NCBI GenBank assembly: GCA_002205965.3
Contig: NADL03000641.1
Coordinates: forward strand, 310,001 to 374,000
Length of the DNA stretch: 64,000 nucleotides
Direction of reading: 5' to 3'
From: Kappaphycus alvarezii
Taxonomy: Eukaryota > Rhodophyta > Florideophyceae > Gigartinales > Solieriaceae
This document shows, piece after piece, positions 35,121 to 45,529 of this stretch. The number at the start of each line of letters is the position of its first letter. Position 1 is the stretch's first letter. A program made the position numbers and the translations under genes. The notes beneath the pieces are model-generated. The model was not told where the DNA came from and made no database searches. It saw only the letters and a list, made by a program, of their open reading frames with translations.

Positions 35121-35362
35121 TGCTTAGTAGCATGGATGAAAGGGGCACGTTCGCTCGTGGGAATGCCTGCAAACCGCTGTGCAGCTGCAGAGAATCGCAT
35201 ACTCTTCTCATCCTTTAAACAAGACAGACTTAGAAGAGGACAGAACGTTTCTTACTCTGTAAACCATTCTAACCCCAGCTCCACTATACGTACTTTGCCT
35301 TGATATTAGTTTCGGACTGTTAACGCTGCTACGACATTAGTGCTTGACTAGTTGAACTCTAG

Positions 35363-37813
35363 TTACTTCTTAAGGCGCCCGAACAGCCGCTTCGCACGGC
35401 TCTTCTTTGAGTACCCAACGATAACCTCCACATTCGCATTGTCCCGCTCGTCGTCCTCTAGATTTTCAATCTCTGCACGTTCGCTGGTTTGCCTTTGCCC
35501 CTCACTTTTGGCACCACTAGTACCCCCGCGCTTCGCCGCTGCCGCCGCTGCCGCCGCCTGCTTGGCCCTGCCGGCCTCTATGGCCTTTTCTCTGGCAACC
35601 CTGGACATGGCGAGTTCAATTGGCAGAGGCGGTAGCATCACACGGATACGTAACACAGAGTCTTCTACAGAACCGAGAAACTCCATGACGGTGTTGGGTG
35701 TCAGGATATGGGAGCCACCAAGCAGTAAATTCGCATCCCTTTTGATACAAACTTCGTACATTGATTTCACTTCCGAATAGCATATCCCTCCCAACACAAA
35801 TACCATGTAGAGATGATCGCTTTCGGCAAGGCGGAACCGACCGTCGTCGTCTGAAGTTTTGGACTGTCCAGAGTCAGACTTTCCAAAGGATTTCACCATC
35901 TCAGTAACTGCTCCAGAGTGTTGTCGCATATTTTCTAACCCGTGGCGCAAAAATTCCTTTTCATGCACACGATTTGACTTTTCGTCCTTGGAACTCCCAA
36001 GCGTGGCAGAGGTTCCCAAAGATGCAATAATCGAGTCGACAGACACAGTGCCAGTAGTCGGGAATTCCGCATTGTCCAATTCATCGTCAATGAGATCCAT
36101 CATGACGCTGCGAAGAGGTGGATGATACCTGGCAACATCATACTCAAGAGAACCTTCCTCCTGCAGCCCATGGCGTCTTCTTCGCACAGCACTGTCTTTC
36201 AAATGCTGTTTTTTTGCCTGCCTATGTGCATACTTTTGCCGTAACCTTCCAGTGACCGTATCAGCATCTTCTGCTTCTTGTGCTTTGGGATTACGGTGGG
36301 ACTCAAAGTTGTGAAACCCAGCCTTTGCCACTTCCAAAACTTGTCGTAAACCTTTCAGAGCTGATGCGGCTGCTGGATCGCTTGCCACATATGCATCAAG
36401 CTGGGCACGCCTAACTCGAGACCGAAAGGAGGCAGAATAGGCTAGATTAGAATTCTCTCCGCCCAAACCCGGTAAACCTCCGGCAACAACCTGAGCGATC
36501 ATCACTAGTCTCGCGCGATGCATGACTGGGATGGATTCATCTCCCACAATCTCTAGCAATGTTTCCATCATAAACTCCGGACGGATTTTGCTCCCATCTG
36601 GCTGCGTGCCCGTTATGAGGTCTTGCTCTACAAGCGCTAGACTTTGTAAGTTATCTCGCTGACAAATTTCTAGGCATTCTCGGGCTGCCTTGATATGCAT
36701 TGCAAACTTATCTGCTTTCAGCTGTGAATTCGGTAGCGACCGCACCGCAGCACCCATATCCTTGATATCGACTTCTCCAGCACCTTTTCCGCGTATCTTA
36801 AACGCGGCATCATTTTCCAAAAAATCTCGAAACGCGGCCTGAGCCTTTTGCAACGCTTCCTCGACAAAGAGCGAGCGAATTTCTCCCCACACAGGATCCT
36901 TTTCCTCATCATCCAACTGTACACTTTTTGTTTTGTCTGGGTTTTTCTCATCAGGCATCTCCACATGCGCGCCGCCAGGTTTTCGGTAATTCAACGAAAG
37001 CAAGTCATGGGCCATGGCCTGATACGAAAATTCGTGGACAAGAGGGCTGACCAAGTCCGCGGCGCGATCCACGATCAACAAAGTGGCTTTGTTTACACGA
37101 CGGTGGTCCTCCTCGTTAGTGTGCTCGGCAGCTGCAGGGTCTGGAGGGTCATTATCATTGGCATCCCGCTGAATTCGGGCTGCATCAAGTTGCTCCTTGA
37201 CAAGAGCAGCCACGGTCCTGGCGGCACTAGACTTTGCATCACTTCGAACGGCCCAATCAAGTCGCGGGGCAACAATCTGACAGGTGTCTGTCAATAACTC
37301 GGACACAGCAGCCAGTTCATCCTTTGGTTGAGCCTCCTCGGCATACATCTGCGGGATGGATGAAGCGGGCCTCCCCAGACTAAAGACACGAGATTCAAGA
37401 GCGAGAAACGAAACATCAAGCTCGACCAAGGCGCGCACTCGTCTCAGTAGTGGTGCATTTCCCCTGAGGATCTCCATCTGAAAGTCCGGAAGTCGACTTG
37501 AGAAAAACAAGTGAAACTCCTTGTACTGAGCCGGGTTTTCCGAGGCAAGTTGCTGTACAGACTCTGCACTAGGGGTAATAAAATAAAGAGCTGGAAGACG
37601 AGGGAGGGGTTCGCGGCGCATATCTAGCATTTCAACGATTGTGATGCCTTCGTTGACGAGATCGTTGACGGGAAGTGCGGCGGCAAGGATGCGGAGTGAT
37701 TCGCGGTCAACGACGAGAACCTTCCATTTCTGGGCTGGAGATCCGACCTTGCGAATCATGGCGTCCAGAAGACGGGTTTGAAGAGCTTTGCGGAGGCTGC
37801 CGGGAGGAGGCAT
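35363..37813 (-). CDS. SEC1: Sec1/Munc18 family vesicle-fusion regulator (SEC1/KEULE type)
   Basis: SM proteins bind syntaxins and SNARE bundles to drive membrane fusion; the SEC1/Munc18 branch acts in exocytosis at the plasma membrane. A single uninterrupted 816-codon frame starts with ATG at 37813. Domain 1: WKVLVVDRESLRILAAAL, ITIVEMLDMRREPLPRLPALYFITPS. Domain 2/3: ATLLIVDRAADLVSPLVHEFSYQAM, the strongest family signature; then ELMxTLL-like EFMMETLLEIVGDES. The C-terminal part has VFVLGGICYSEVKSMYEV and GGSHILTPNTVMEFL, normal for the family. It is longer than yeast Sec1 or Munc18 (about 600-720) because of insertions: an acidic loop near 220-240, a basic loop around residues 510-545, and an Ala8 tract with charged tail after residue 745. 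The tail ends in basic residues (SRAKRLFGRLKK). VPS45 or SLY1 cannot be excluded by eye, but domain 1 favours SEC1. Confidence 0.9.
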   Translation of the reverse strand: MPPPGSLRKALQTRLLDAMIRKVGSPAQKWKVLVVDRESLRILAAALPVNDLVNEGITIVEMLDMRREPLPRLPALYFITPSAESVQQLASENPAQYKEFHLFFSSRLPDFQMEILRGNAPLLRRVRALVELDVSFLALESRVFSLGRPASSIPQMYAEEAQPKDELAAVSELLTDTCQIVAPRLDWAVRSDAKSSAARTVAALVKEQLDAARIQRDANDNDPPDPAAAEHTNEEDHRRVNKATLLIVDRAADLVSPLVHEFSYQAMAHDLLSLNYRKPGGAHVEMPDEKNPDKTKSVQLDDEEKDPVWGEIRSLFVEEALQKAQAAFRDFLENDAAFKIRGKGAGEVDIKDMGAAVRSLPNSQLKADKFAMHIKAARECLEICQRDNLQSLALVEQDLITGTQPDGSKIRPEFMMETLLEIVGDESIPVMHRARLVMIAQVVAGGLPGLGGENSNLAYSASFRSRVRRAQLDAYVASDPAAASALKGLRQVLEVAKAGFHNFESHRNPKAQEAEDADTVTGRLRQKYAHRQAKKQHLKDSAVRRRRHGLQEEGSLEYDVARYHPPLRSVMMDLIDDELDNAEFPTTGTVSVDSIIASLGTSATLGSSKDEKSNRVHEKEFLRHGLENMRQHSGAVTEMVKSFGKSDSGQSKTSDDDGRFRLAESDHLYMVFVLGGICYSEVKSMYEVCIKRDANLLLGGSHILTPNTVMEFLGSVEDSVLRIRVMLPPLPIELAMSRVAREKAIEAGRAKQAAAAAAAAKRGGTSGAKSEGQRQTSERAEIENLEDDERDNANVEVIVGYSKKSRAKRLFGRLKK

Positions 37814-38415
37814 ACTGGTGATGTGGTTAAGAGAAGAGGTTGGAGAGCTTTGGGGTCATTGACATGGGCGGTGGAGCTTTTAGAGGAGGCCAGCAGGGGG
37901 CAGCATTCGGTATTACCAACAAAAGCTGTAATGGCAAAATGTCACTCTGACACGTTGGTTCCAACTTGGTGAGCAGTGTACCGTAAATTGCTGGGCCCTT
38001 GGTAACACTATTTACAACTGCAATATTCAGTTCCAGATCCTACTTACAGATGCTTACAGTTGCTTGATTTCTCTGCAACTCAATTCCTATTGCACAATAA
38101 CTGTGTAATCACAAGCTGTCACTTTTGGGGTGTTCAAAACTGCCAACAAAAATGCCAGAGAAGAGGATTCGCTTCTCTGAAACCGCACTGGACCTCATTC
38201 GTCGGTTCTGCGGCTTCGCCATAATCTAGACTATGTGGAAACATCGTCCAAGCTGTGATTTCTCAAAGCCTTATGACGAGTAGAATCATCTCACTGCTTT
38301 AGCTCTCTTTTCACTACCAAAACTGATATTCCGATTAACCGCACACACCCCACCCCACCCTACTCTGTCAGGTTGCGACAACACAACCTCACTCTCCCTC
38401 CGCAACCGTCACTTG
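37814..38415. other. intergenic between SEC1 and hemH
   Basis: About 600 bp upstream of SEC1 and downstream of hemH. Only weak, scattered matches to the TACAGTA motif (for example CTTACAGTTGC near 38055), no cluster and no gene. Confidence 0.5.
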
Positions 38416-39692
38416 TCAATCAAAGGTCTCCATCGGGCACGAATCCTTCAAAATCTCTACCATAGCATTCGCCCACACATCGCTGGCATTCAAGCATGGA
38501 ATTAGCTCCAAGCTCTCCCCACCTGCCTCAATAAAGTCCTCCTTCCCTCGAATGCCAATCTCCTCCAGCGTCTCCAAGCAATCCGCTGTAAAACTCGGCA
38601 CCACCACCGCTAATCTCTTCACTCCCGCTTTTGCCAAATTGACCAACTCATAATCCGTATACGGCTGGATCCACACCGGCCCCGCAGCCGACAATCTCGA
38701 CTGAAACGCAATAGAATACTTGCCCTCCTCAATTCCGCATGCCTCCGCAATTCTCCTAGCCGTCGCAAAGCTCTGCGCGCGATAACAATTCCTATTCGCC
38801 TGAACAATACTCGCGCAGCAATTCTCCTGTCGATTACACAACAGCCCCGTTTCATCCGTCTTTTCACAATGCGTTTGCGGTACCCCATGGAACGACATGA
38901 GCAAATGATCATACTTTGCGCAACCCTGTCCAATAACACCACGGATAATGTGCGCATAAGCATTAATGTACGCTGGATGGTCATAAAACGCAGGCACGGT
39001 GTGCAAATACGGCGTGGAATACACACGTGCAGCCGCCTTGTATACAATCTCAACAGCCGCACCAGTAGCACTAGACGCATACTGCGGATACATCGGCACA
39101 ACAATCATCCGATCCACACCACGCGCACGCATCTGCTCCATCACCGTATAAACATTCGGCTCACAATACTGCATCCCCACAGCCACATCATACTTTTCAC
39201 CCAACAAACCGCCCAGCTTGTCAGCAAGATCCTCGGAATGAAACAACAGCGGACTGCCACGCTCTGGATCCCAGATATTGCTGTAAGCCTCGGCACTCTC
39301 TTTGGGACGCGAAGGGAGGATGAAAAAATTGAGTACAAACCACTTGATAAAAGGGTTTAAGTCAACAACACGGGAGTCACCAAGAAACTGGCGGAGGTAC
39401 TCGCGTACGTCCGAGACTGCAAGAGAGGCCGGGGTTCCAATGTTGACCAGCATGATGCCTGTGCGGCCTCGAAACGGGGGTGAGCCTCTGGGGACAGCTC
39501 TGCTTGTGGTTTCACAGGCGTTGTTGTAGTTGGAGTAGCTGCGGCGGTGGCGCGTGGAGTGTGACGGGTGGGATCATGGACGCGGGTGGATCGACGGGGG
39601 GAGGTGAAAGAGGGACGGGAAGGGTGGAGGGAGGAAGGTGGGGAGGAGGTGAAGCGGGTAGTCACGGGTGGTGCGTTTAGAAAGGCAGCCAT
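38416..39692 (-). CDS. hemH: ferrochelatase, plastid-targeted
   Basis: Inserts Fe2+ into protoporphyrin IX, the last step of heme synthesis. ATG at 39692 opens a Ser/Thr/Pro/Arg-rich leader of about 70 residues without acidic residues (MAAFLNAPPVTTRFTSS), a good plastid transit peptide. The catalytic part runs from GIMLVNIGTPASLAVSDVREYL through RVVDLNPFIKWF, RPKESAEAYSNIW, GSPLLFHSE, VPMYPQYASSATGAA, LLMSFHGVPQTHCEKTDE (catalytic His in SFHG), AFQSRLSAAGPVWIQPYTD, VVVPSFTADCLETLEE (catalytic Glu) to the end at 38416. Features such as SRPKESAEAY..IW..E.GSPL resemble proteobacterial ferrochelatases more than cyanobacterial ones (from memory). One frame change joins leader and body, explained by one C missing from the C5 run near 39475-39480. 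The length matches the family. It is followed on the same strand by SEC1. Confidence 0.92.
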
Positions 39693-40344
39693 GGTGGACG
39701 CGTGGTGGGTGATAGTGCTGTGATTGGGTTGTGGAGGGAGGAAAGTTGCCGTCGAGGATGAGGGAACGGTCGGCGAAAAGGTCACGATAAAGGATAATAA
39801 TAAAGGCAGGGAGGGTCTCTGATCAGACGATTCGAGCCAATCTGCGGCGAGTGACGGTTTGCGGTGATCTTGCGGCCTTCCGACCTTCCGACCTGTGAAA
39901 CGGTATTTTTCAAGAGCGACTGGTCACAATCAAGTTAGATTAAAAGTGCTATAAATCAGTTGAAAAAGTAGCCCAATTGCCAACAAGGATCTCGCAATCT
40001 CGGAGCCTCTGATATTTACATCCCCATGGTGGCTTACAGCAATAATATTCTAATTATTTTACTAAAAAATGGTGTAATTGGCCTCGTAGGTATGCATTTC
40101 CGCATATCGCAAAATCTCAAGAATATCCTCAATTTTAAACCCTCTCCTTTTTCAAGGGTTTACGATAAATCTCACTCGTCAACTCTCTCTGCAACATGCA
40201 AAAGTTCCCTCTATCATGAATACCGTTTTATTACACATACCTCCTGACCCCAATCCAATCCAATCCAATCCAATCCATCTAGCGCCAGTCGCATCCCTCA
40301 CTGCCTCTATTCTTCTCCTCACGACAGCCCATACCAAATATCCT
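39693..40344. other. intergenic between hemH and CNDP2-like gene
   Basis: The 5' side of hemH and 3' side of the dipeptidase gene. Contains a short CCAAT pentanucleotide array (40250-40277). No gene; a possible small plus frame at 40026-40247 has no recognisable features. Confidence 0.45.
40250..40277 (+). repeat. (CCAAT)n pentanucleotide array
   Basis: Five to six tandem CCAAT units. It lies just past the end of the dipeptidase coding region and about 560 bp from the hemH start. CCAAT is a known promoter element, but tandem arrays like this are usually simple slippage repeats. Confidence 0.7.
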
Positions 40345-41894
40345 TCAAACGTCCGAAAGCTCCACGCTTCTCAATCCGCTCAGCCCCGCCCTCCTACCCC
40401 GCTCCGCATGTACCCTTGCAATCTCAGTCAGCAGTGAAAACAGCACCTGCACCCCTTGCAAATAGTTTTTCCGACTGATCTTTTCATTATTAGAGTGCGC
40501 CCCATCATCCGACTGTCCCAACGGCAACAGCATCGTCTCAACTCCAATCTTCTCTTGTAACAACTCAGTGATTGGAATACTCCCCCCTCCCGTGTCAAGT
40601 CTGGCCGAACTCCGTACACTTTCAGCAATGCCGCAGCCCCAGCCTGATACAACGCACTTCTCGGGTTAGCCAGCCACGGTTTGGAGCTTGAGCTTGTGAT
40701 CCGCAGCTCGTTCGGCGAGTCCATTTCCGCAAACCTCTGCTCCAGTACCTTTGTCACTACCTCCTCCACACCCTTTGGATCCTGTCCTGGCACCAACCGG
40801 ATCGAAAACTTGCCGGTCACACTCCCCGGGATTACCGTCTTAAACCCGCTTCCAGAATACGCCCCTTCAATCCCATGAATCGACAACGCTGGATACCTCC
40901 ATCGATTCATCAGCACTTCTACTGCACTCTTTCCCACCAGTTTTCCGACTCCTCCAGCCTCCTTCTTCAAGGTTTCCGTGTCAAACGTGATTCCCCGGTA
41001 TAACTCCTCCTCCTCCTCTGTCACTTCTACACTCGAGTCCTTTCCGCACCCTGCAATGCCAATATCCCCATGTCCCATCGCGCTCACTGCTGCAAGTAAT
41101 TGCACCAGATCTGTCATTGGTTCCGCAATACACCCACCGTACACCCCTGAATGCAGCATCTGACTCCCTCCCCTAACCTCACATTCGAATGTGGCCAAGC
41201 CTCTCAATCCATACGTCAGGCAGGGTTTCTCTTTGGTAATCCAATAGTTGTCGGTGATCACCACATAATCAACGTCACACAAAAACCCTCCTCTTTTTGT
41301 TTCCCTCTCCAACAAGTCCCCCAAACACTCACTATTCGACTCTTCCATTCCTTCGAAACAAATCTTCAAGTTAACCGGCAGCTCCACCCCCAGTTCACGA
41401 TACACATCCACCGCCCACAACCAAGCCAACGCAGGGCCCTTATCATCCGTGCTCCCCCTGCCACACAAATTCCCATCCACTTCAGTCAGCTTAAACGGCT
41501 CCGTCTCCCACCCATCACCCTCCTCTGCCGGTTGCACATCGTAATGACCATACACTAACACCGTGGGCTTACTCACACGACTCGGCTGTGTAAACTCACC
41601 CAAAATAACCGGCGGCAAATCAAACCGAATGCCATCATCCAGCTCTTGAAATCCAACAAGCACCTTCTCAGCACTGCCGCCAATGTCCTCGATCCAACGG
41701 TGCAAGAGATCGGCCATTGCAAAGCAATCATCACGACGCGCTAGGTCGGTGGAGACAGAAGGGATGGCAACGGCTTCGGAGAGACGGTCGACGTAGACTT
41801 GCTCATTGGCGGATATCAGCTTGCGCGCTTCTAGCAGGAGGTGCTGTTTTGACGACGGGTCGTCGTTTGATTGGTCTGCTATGTTCTGAACCAT
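40345..41894 (-). CDS. CNDP2: cytosolic non-specific dipeptidase, M20 family (CNDP2-like)
   Basis: A di-metal M20 peptidase that splits dipeptides such as Cys-Gly in the cytosol. ATG at 41894 with no obvious targeting signal. Metal and catalytic landmarks: VYGHYDVQPAEEGDGW (metal His and general Asp), CGRGSTDDKGPALAW (bridging Asp), EGMEESNSE (catalytic and metal Glu), VITDNYW (metal Asp), LTYGLRG, LHSGVYGG (dimer-lid His), MNRWRYPALSIHGIEGAYSGSG, KTVIPGSVTGKFSIRLVPGQDP, PDLTREGG. After TREGG the frame must change by one base (one G missing from the G6 run at 40580-40586), then continues SIPITELLQ, LPLGQSDDGAHSNNEK (last metal His), ending at 40345. About 516 residues, near the CNDP2 norm of about 475. 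The 5' side has the TACTGTACAGTA sites at 42.7 kb, though about 800 bp away. Confidence 0.94.
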
Positions 41895-42222
41895 TGCGGG
41901 GGACAGGATGTGAGGGATGGGGGGAGAGGGTGGGGAAAGGTTGCGGTAAGGCGGGAGTGTCGGTGACGAACGTTGTTGTGGTTGGTGGCGCGGATTTCAG
42001 ACAAATAGGATGGAACCGTACGAGTGTATGCCACGAGAGCGAAAAAGATTTTGGGACAGTGGTTTACTATATCCAGACAAATATACCATACAGTGTATGC
42101 ATTGCACATTGCACACCCCGTGATGCGACGAAAATGCAACGAAATTGATACAGTGGAATGCAGTATGTTATTATTGGGTATATTTTGCAGAGCATGTTTT
42201 TAAACGAGTTGAGCGAGTTGGA

Positions 42223-42588
42223 ATGCACCGAAGCAAGTGTATGGACGCTGCAGTTGGCTTTGGTGATGGCGATAAATGCGGCATGAATGACGGCATTTGC
42301 AACCGCTGGATGAAATTAGGACTTAAGCTAGAAGCCCCAGAATTTTCTTCCACGTACCGAGGGACACGGATCATTGAGATTGTCGTTATGCTGTGTTCTC
42401 TAGTTTGCGTGTCAAGTGCTGACAGAGTAGAAGGCGACTTGTGGCGAAGTGCGCAGCAATACTTTGGCAATCGGACATCGAGCTTGTATACAAAGTTTGG
42501 CACCGCAACTTGTGGAGTATCTATCGTTCTAACGTATCTTCGAACGGACTACAGTTGCATCAACAAACATCTCTTGTTTGAGTCTTAA
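42223..42588 (+). CDS. possible small hypothetical protein
   Basis: An open frame of 121 codons from ATG at 42223, divergent from the dipeptidase gene. It is Cys-rich in its first half (MHRSKCMDAAVGFGDGDKC) and has one hydrophobic segment (IIEIVVMLCSLVCV). No domain or homologue is recognised, and no signal peptide. Its length is only modestly above chance, so it is a weak call. Confidence 0.2.
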   Translation: MHRSKCMDAAVGFGDGDKCGMNDGICNRWMKLGLKLEAPEFSSTYRGTRIIEIVVMLCSLVCVSSADRVEGDLWRSAQQYFGNRTSSLYTKFGTATCGVSIVLTYLRTDYSCINKHLLFES

Positions 42589-42685
42589 ACTAGCGACTTT
42601 TGGCTCCAAGGACATATCATGTTGTAGCGCCGAAATTAGACAAGCACTGTGCGCAGAAATGAACAGCTGGAGCTTTACTGCATTG

Positions 42686-42790
42686 TACTGTACAGTACTT
42701 TACAGTACAGTACACTGAAGTTCCAGCAGGTCACAGTATGGTGATTTTCGCAGCAAAAATCCAAAACGCCAAGCACGGTACTGTACAGTA
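42686..42790. promoter_or_regulatory. TACTGTACAGTA pair
   Basis: Two exact 12-base palindromes (42686-42697 and 42779-42790) with TTTACAGTACAGTACAC between them. It lies at the right edge of the host gene island. Confidence 0.45.
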
Positions 42791-43029
42791 CACTATTGTA
42801 TGTATTAGGTACCGACCTCAGCGCAGCCGCAAGGCATCTCTCTATTGAATCACGGTCGCACGCGTAACAAGACTAGGCCATATATTGGTGGTACGGGCGC
42901 TGCCGGCGGCAACCACTTACTTTGATGTAACTTTCGAGAATCCGCTGGCCCCTTCTCATCTCAGAATGAGAACCTCAACCCCCTTCCGAGCTCAAAAACA
43001 GCCCACGCAGACAAGCTACGAAAATACCA

Positions 43030-43250
43030 GGGGATAAGAGCCGGATTTCATGGTGGGAACAGGCTCATCCCAGTTCCCATCTCCACGCTCGGCGGGTGGC
43101 ATCCCGATGCGTTTTCTTACATCCCGATGCGTTCTCTTACATCAGAAAGGTAGCCCGATCGGTCGCCAGCCGAGCCTTGGACCAATAATCCAGGTTGAGT
43201 CCTTCAACGGCCACGCGGCCTTGACGGTCACCGCCAACGCGGCCTGCTTA
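43030..43250 (+). mobile_element. non-LTR retrotransposon 3' fragment (A)
   Basis: The plus strand reads GNRLIPVPISTLGGWHPDAF at about 43050-43112, the landmark (Y.FIPL..STLGGWHP.A) seen near the C-terminus of restriction-like-endonuclease LINE proteins, followed by ARSVASRALDQ in a shifted frame. It contains a 20 bp tandem duplication (43101-43140). Severely 5'-truncated and decayed. Confidence 0.6.
43101..43140 (+). repeat. 20 bp tandem duplication
   Basis: Two copies of ATCCCGATGCGTTTTCTTAC with one difference, followed by a third ATC. It lies inside LINE fragment A just after the GGWHPDA codons, and is likely a local slippage duplication. Confidence 0.8.
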
Positions 43251-43476
43251 TTGACCGGACTATCAGCGATTTTCCGGTTGGTCAACACGCTCCTTTATTT
43301 GTATTGCTCATCCTGCCACATGGTTTGAATTGAGTTTCATAGGACTAACGACATTTGCACCATTTGCAGTAAACCAACCCCCTATCCCCACAACCCGGCC
43401 ATGCAGTTCGCCCGGACATCAAGGCGCTTGGAGAGAACGGGGGCACGGAATATTATGACGTAACTGTCATCCATCC

Positions 43477-43797
43477 TTGAACCCCGCCCGCCTCCCCTCC
43501 CTGGCGCGATGCCCTCTCAAGCCCCTCAACCATGCTCGCCTTGGTAAGGACACCCGCTTTGCCGAGTTGATACCTTCCAAGGGTCCTGGGTATCGATTCA
43601 TTGCCCTTCCACTCTCCACGTTGGGGGGCTGGCACCCTACCGCTCGGGACTTTGCCAACCGCGTTGCGACTGGCATTACCGCACGGGCAGCCGTTCCGAT
43701 TGCTGATGCCCAGCGAACATTGTTCGCTCGTCACGCGACGAGACTCGTCCAGAATAACCCCAGTTGTTTGTTGGAAGGAGTTTTGAGCGTCACTTAG
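43477..43797 (+). mobile_element. non-LTR retrotransposon 3' fragment (B)
   Basis: An open 106-codon frame without an ATG at its head, reading KDTRFAELIPSKGPGYRF, IALPLSTLGGWHPTARDFA, RTLFARHATRLVQNNPSCLL and a natural stop at 43797. It is homologous in DNA and protein to fragments A and C, and similar in design to the endonuclease end of the element at 19.6-21.4 kb. It is the most intact of the three and retains only the last 100 residues or so. Confidence 0.7.
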
Positions 43798-43799
43798 AC

Positions 43800-44520
43800 C
43801 ACAACTTGAAATTGTGTATATTCCAGAGAACCTCCGTTCTCGGGGTATGTACAGTAAGTGGTTACCCTACTTACAGTAGTCCTAGTCAGCGATTGCTCTT
43901 ACCGTAGCAGGAAAATTAAGTACTGTATACTGTACCAACACATTCAAGTAAACCCCAGTAACCCCCTATCCCCTAAACCCCTAAAATCCGTAACTAACCT
44001 CCGTTCTCAGGGTATATAAATGGCTACCCAAATTAGGCCTCGTCTACGATTGCTGTTATCAGGAAATTTAAGTAAACCACCCCATTGAACCGGCCGCTGT
44101 CGCAACCCACAGCGAATGTTCGACGGGGAGAGTGAAGACTCGGCTTTATCAGCGGCCTAATTATGCGATTTGGTCCACGTGTGCCGCGTCTGTAATATGT
44201 TGCGCCTCACAACACGTAGAGTTTGTGCAATCATCTTTACTTAATGATAAAGAGGATAACTGTACATTTCGCCACCCTTTTCAAAACTGTAACTCTCAGG
44301 TTTGTTACAGTAGGGTATCCAGGACTTTCATGTTGCACCTGTATATTTCTGTGAAGTAATCGAAAATCCCCCTTTGATCCCTTATCCGCGTAAGAAAACC
44401 CCATTAAACCCCTTACGATATCCCCTCTTACCCAAACATTTACGTAAACCACCCAATTTAACCCCTTATCCCGAAATTAAGTAAGTCTTCCCATTTGACC
44501 CCTTCTCCCTAATACTTTAT
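43800..44520 (+). repeat. 3' tail with repeated C-rich units after LINE fragment B
   Basis: Two copies of a tail block, CTCCGTTCTCGGGGTATGT at about 43832 and CTCCGTTCTCAGGGTATATA at about 43998, then several imperfect units of the form GTAAACC-(5-15 nt)-CCCCTTATCCC (about 43949, 44069, 44430, 44475). A related unit precedes fragment B at about 43372. The same tail block follows fragment C at about 48560. No gene here; the 75-codon frame at 44132-44359 has no recognisable feature. Confidence 0.5.
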
Positions 44521-45440
44521 TTAATGAACGATATGTCGTACATTAATTTTTACACACCCTCGTTCTGCACGGCGGCATTATTCTCATTTCAGCGACTTTA
44601 GCGAAGCATTAAGGCATCCGTGTACACAAATGAAGATCACAGTCCGAGCATCGAAAGCGCGATCTGTAATCGCGAAATCCCCACCCGAGACGCGGTTCAT
44701 TCCACATGTAGTAGAAGTAATGCACGGAAACCAGTTTGGAACTGGTGTTAGTATTTGAGTTTCGATTCGAATGTTTGAGTCCAATCAAGCTCAAACATTT
44801 GCGAAAGGTCGTGACTGCCAACTTGTAGTCAATCAAACTAGGAAAAGGGTAGTTCAACTCCGGAGAGGAAGCCTGCGAGAGTGATCGGTATCTGTTGTTG
44901 ATTAAGTAAAGCATCAGTAATAGCCTATTATTACTCCATGGAGAGAGCACCAACGCTCAGTCCTCACCTGCTTCTGGCAATGGCCAAGTACTTTGAGCAT
45001 CAGATTGATTTTATCATCAATACTTAAAGAATTATTAAATAACTGTATCTTTATACGCTTTTTTCGTTTAGAAAATACTCATAAACTTCTCAGTTCCTCC
45101 CTTTGAAGTTAGTTTCATTCTGCTCACTAATATTAGGGGCTTATATTTCACGGCATGCATTGGAATCTGCATACCGCAGTAGATTAACAGAAGCGCCAGT
45201 AAAAAAGTCGGCCAAAGATTCGATGTTATTTAAAGCGCCTAGGAATGAATTCAAAATCTGAAAGCGCTCGCCATGGACCACGAGATTCATTTTGTCCACA
45301 AGCCCCCTACCTATAAAATCGTTGACGAACAACTTTTTGATAGTCTGACTTACCACTTTTTGCTCTCGTTTCTATAGCGAAATGTAGGGTGCGCATTTGT
45401 TCTAGTCTGAGTACAGAATCCCGTCAAACCAAGAGAAAAT
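44520..45440. other. AT-rich non-coding sequence
   Basis: Start of the AT-rich right-hand block. Short frames only. Confidence 0.4.
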
Positions 45441-45529
45441 CAACAGACAAACCAAGACTCACAGGGTGTTCGCTATCCCTCTTTCTCATTAAGCAACCTG
45501 TGATGCAGTAGCAAAACTCACCGACGGCG

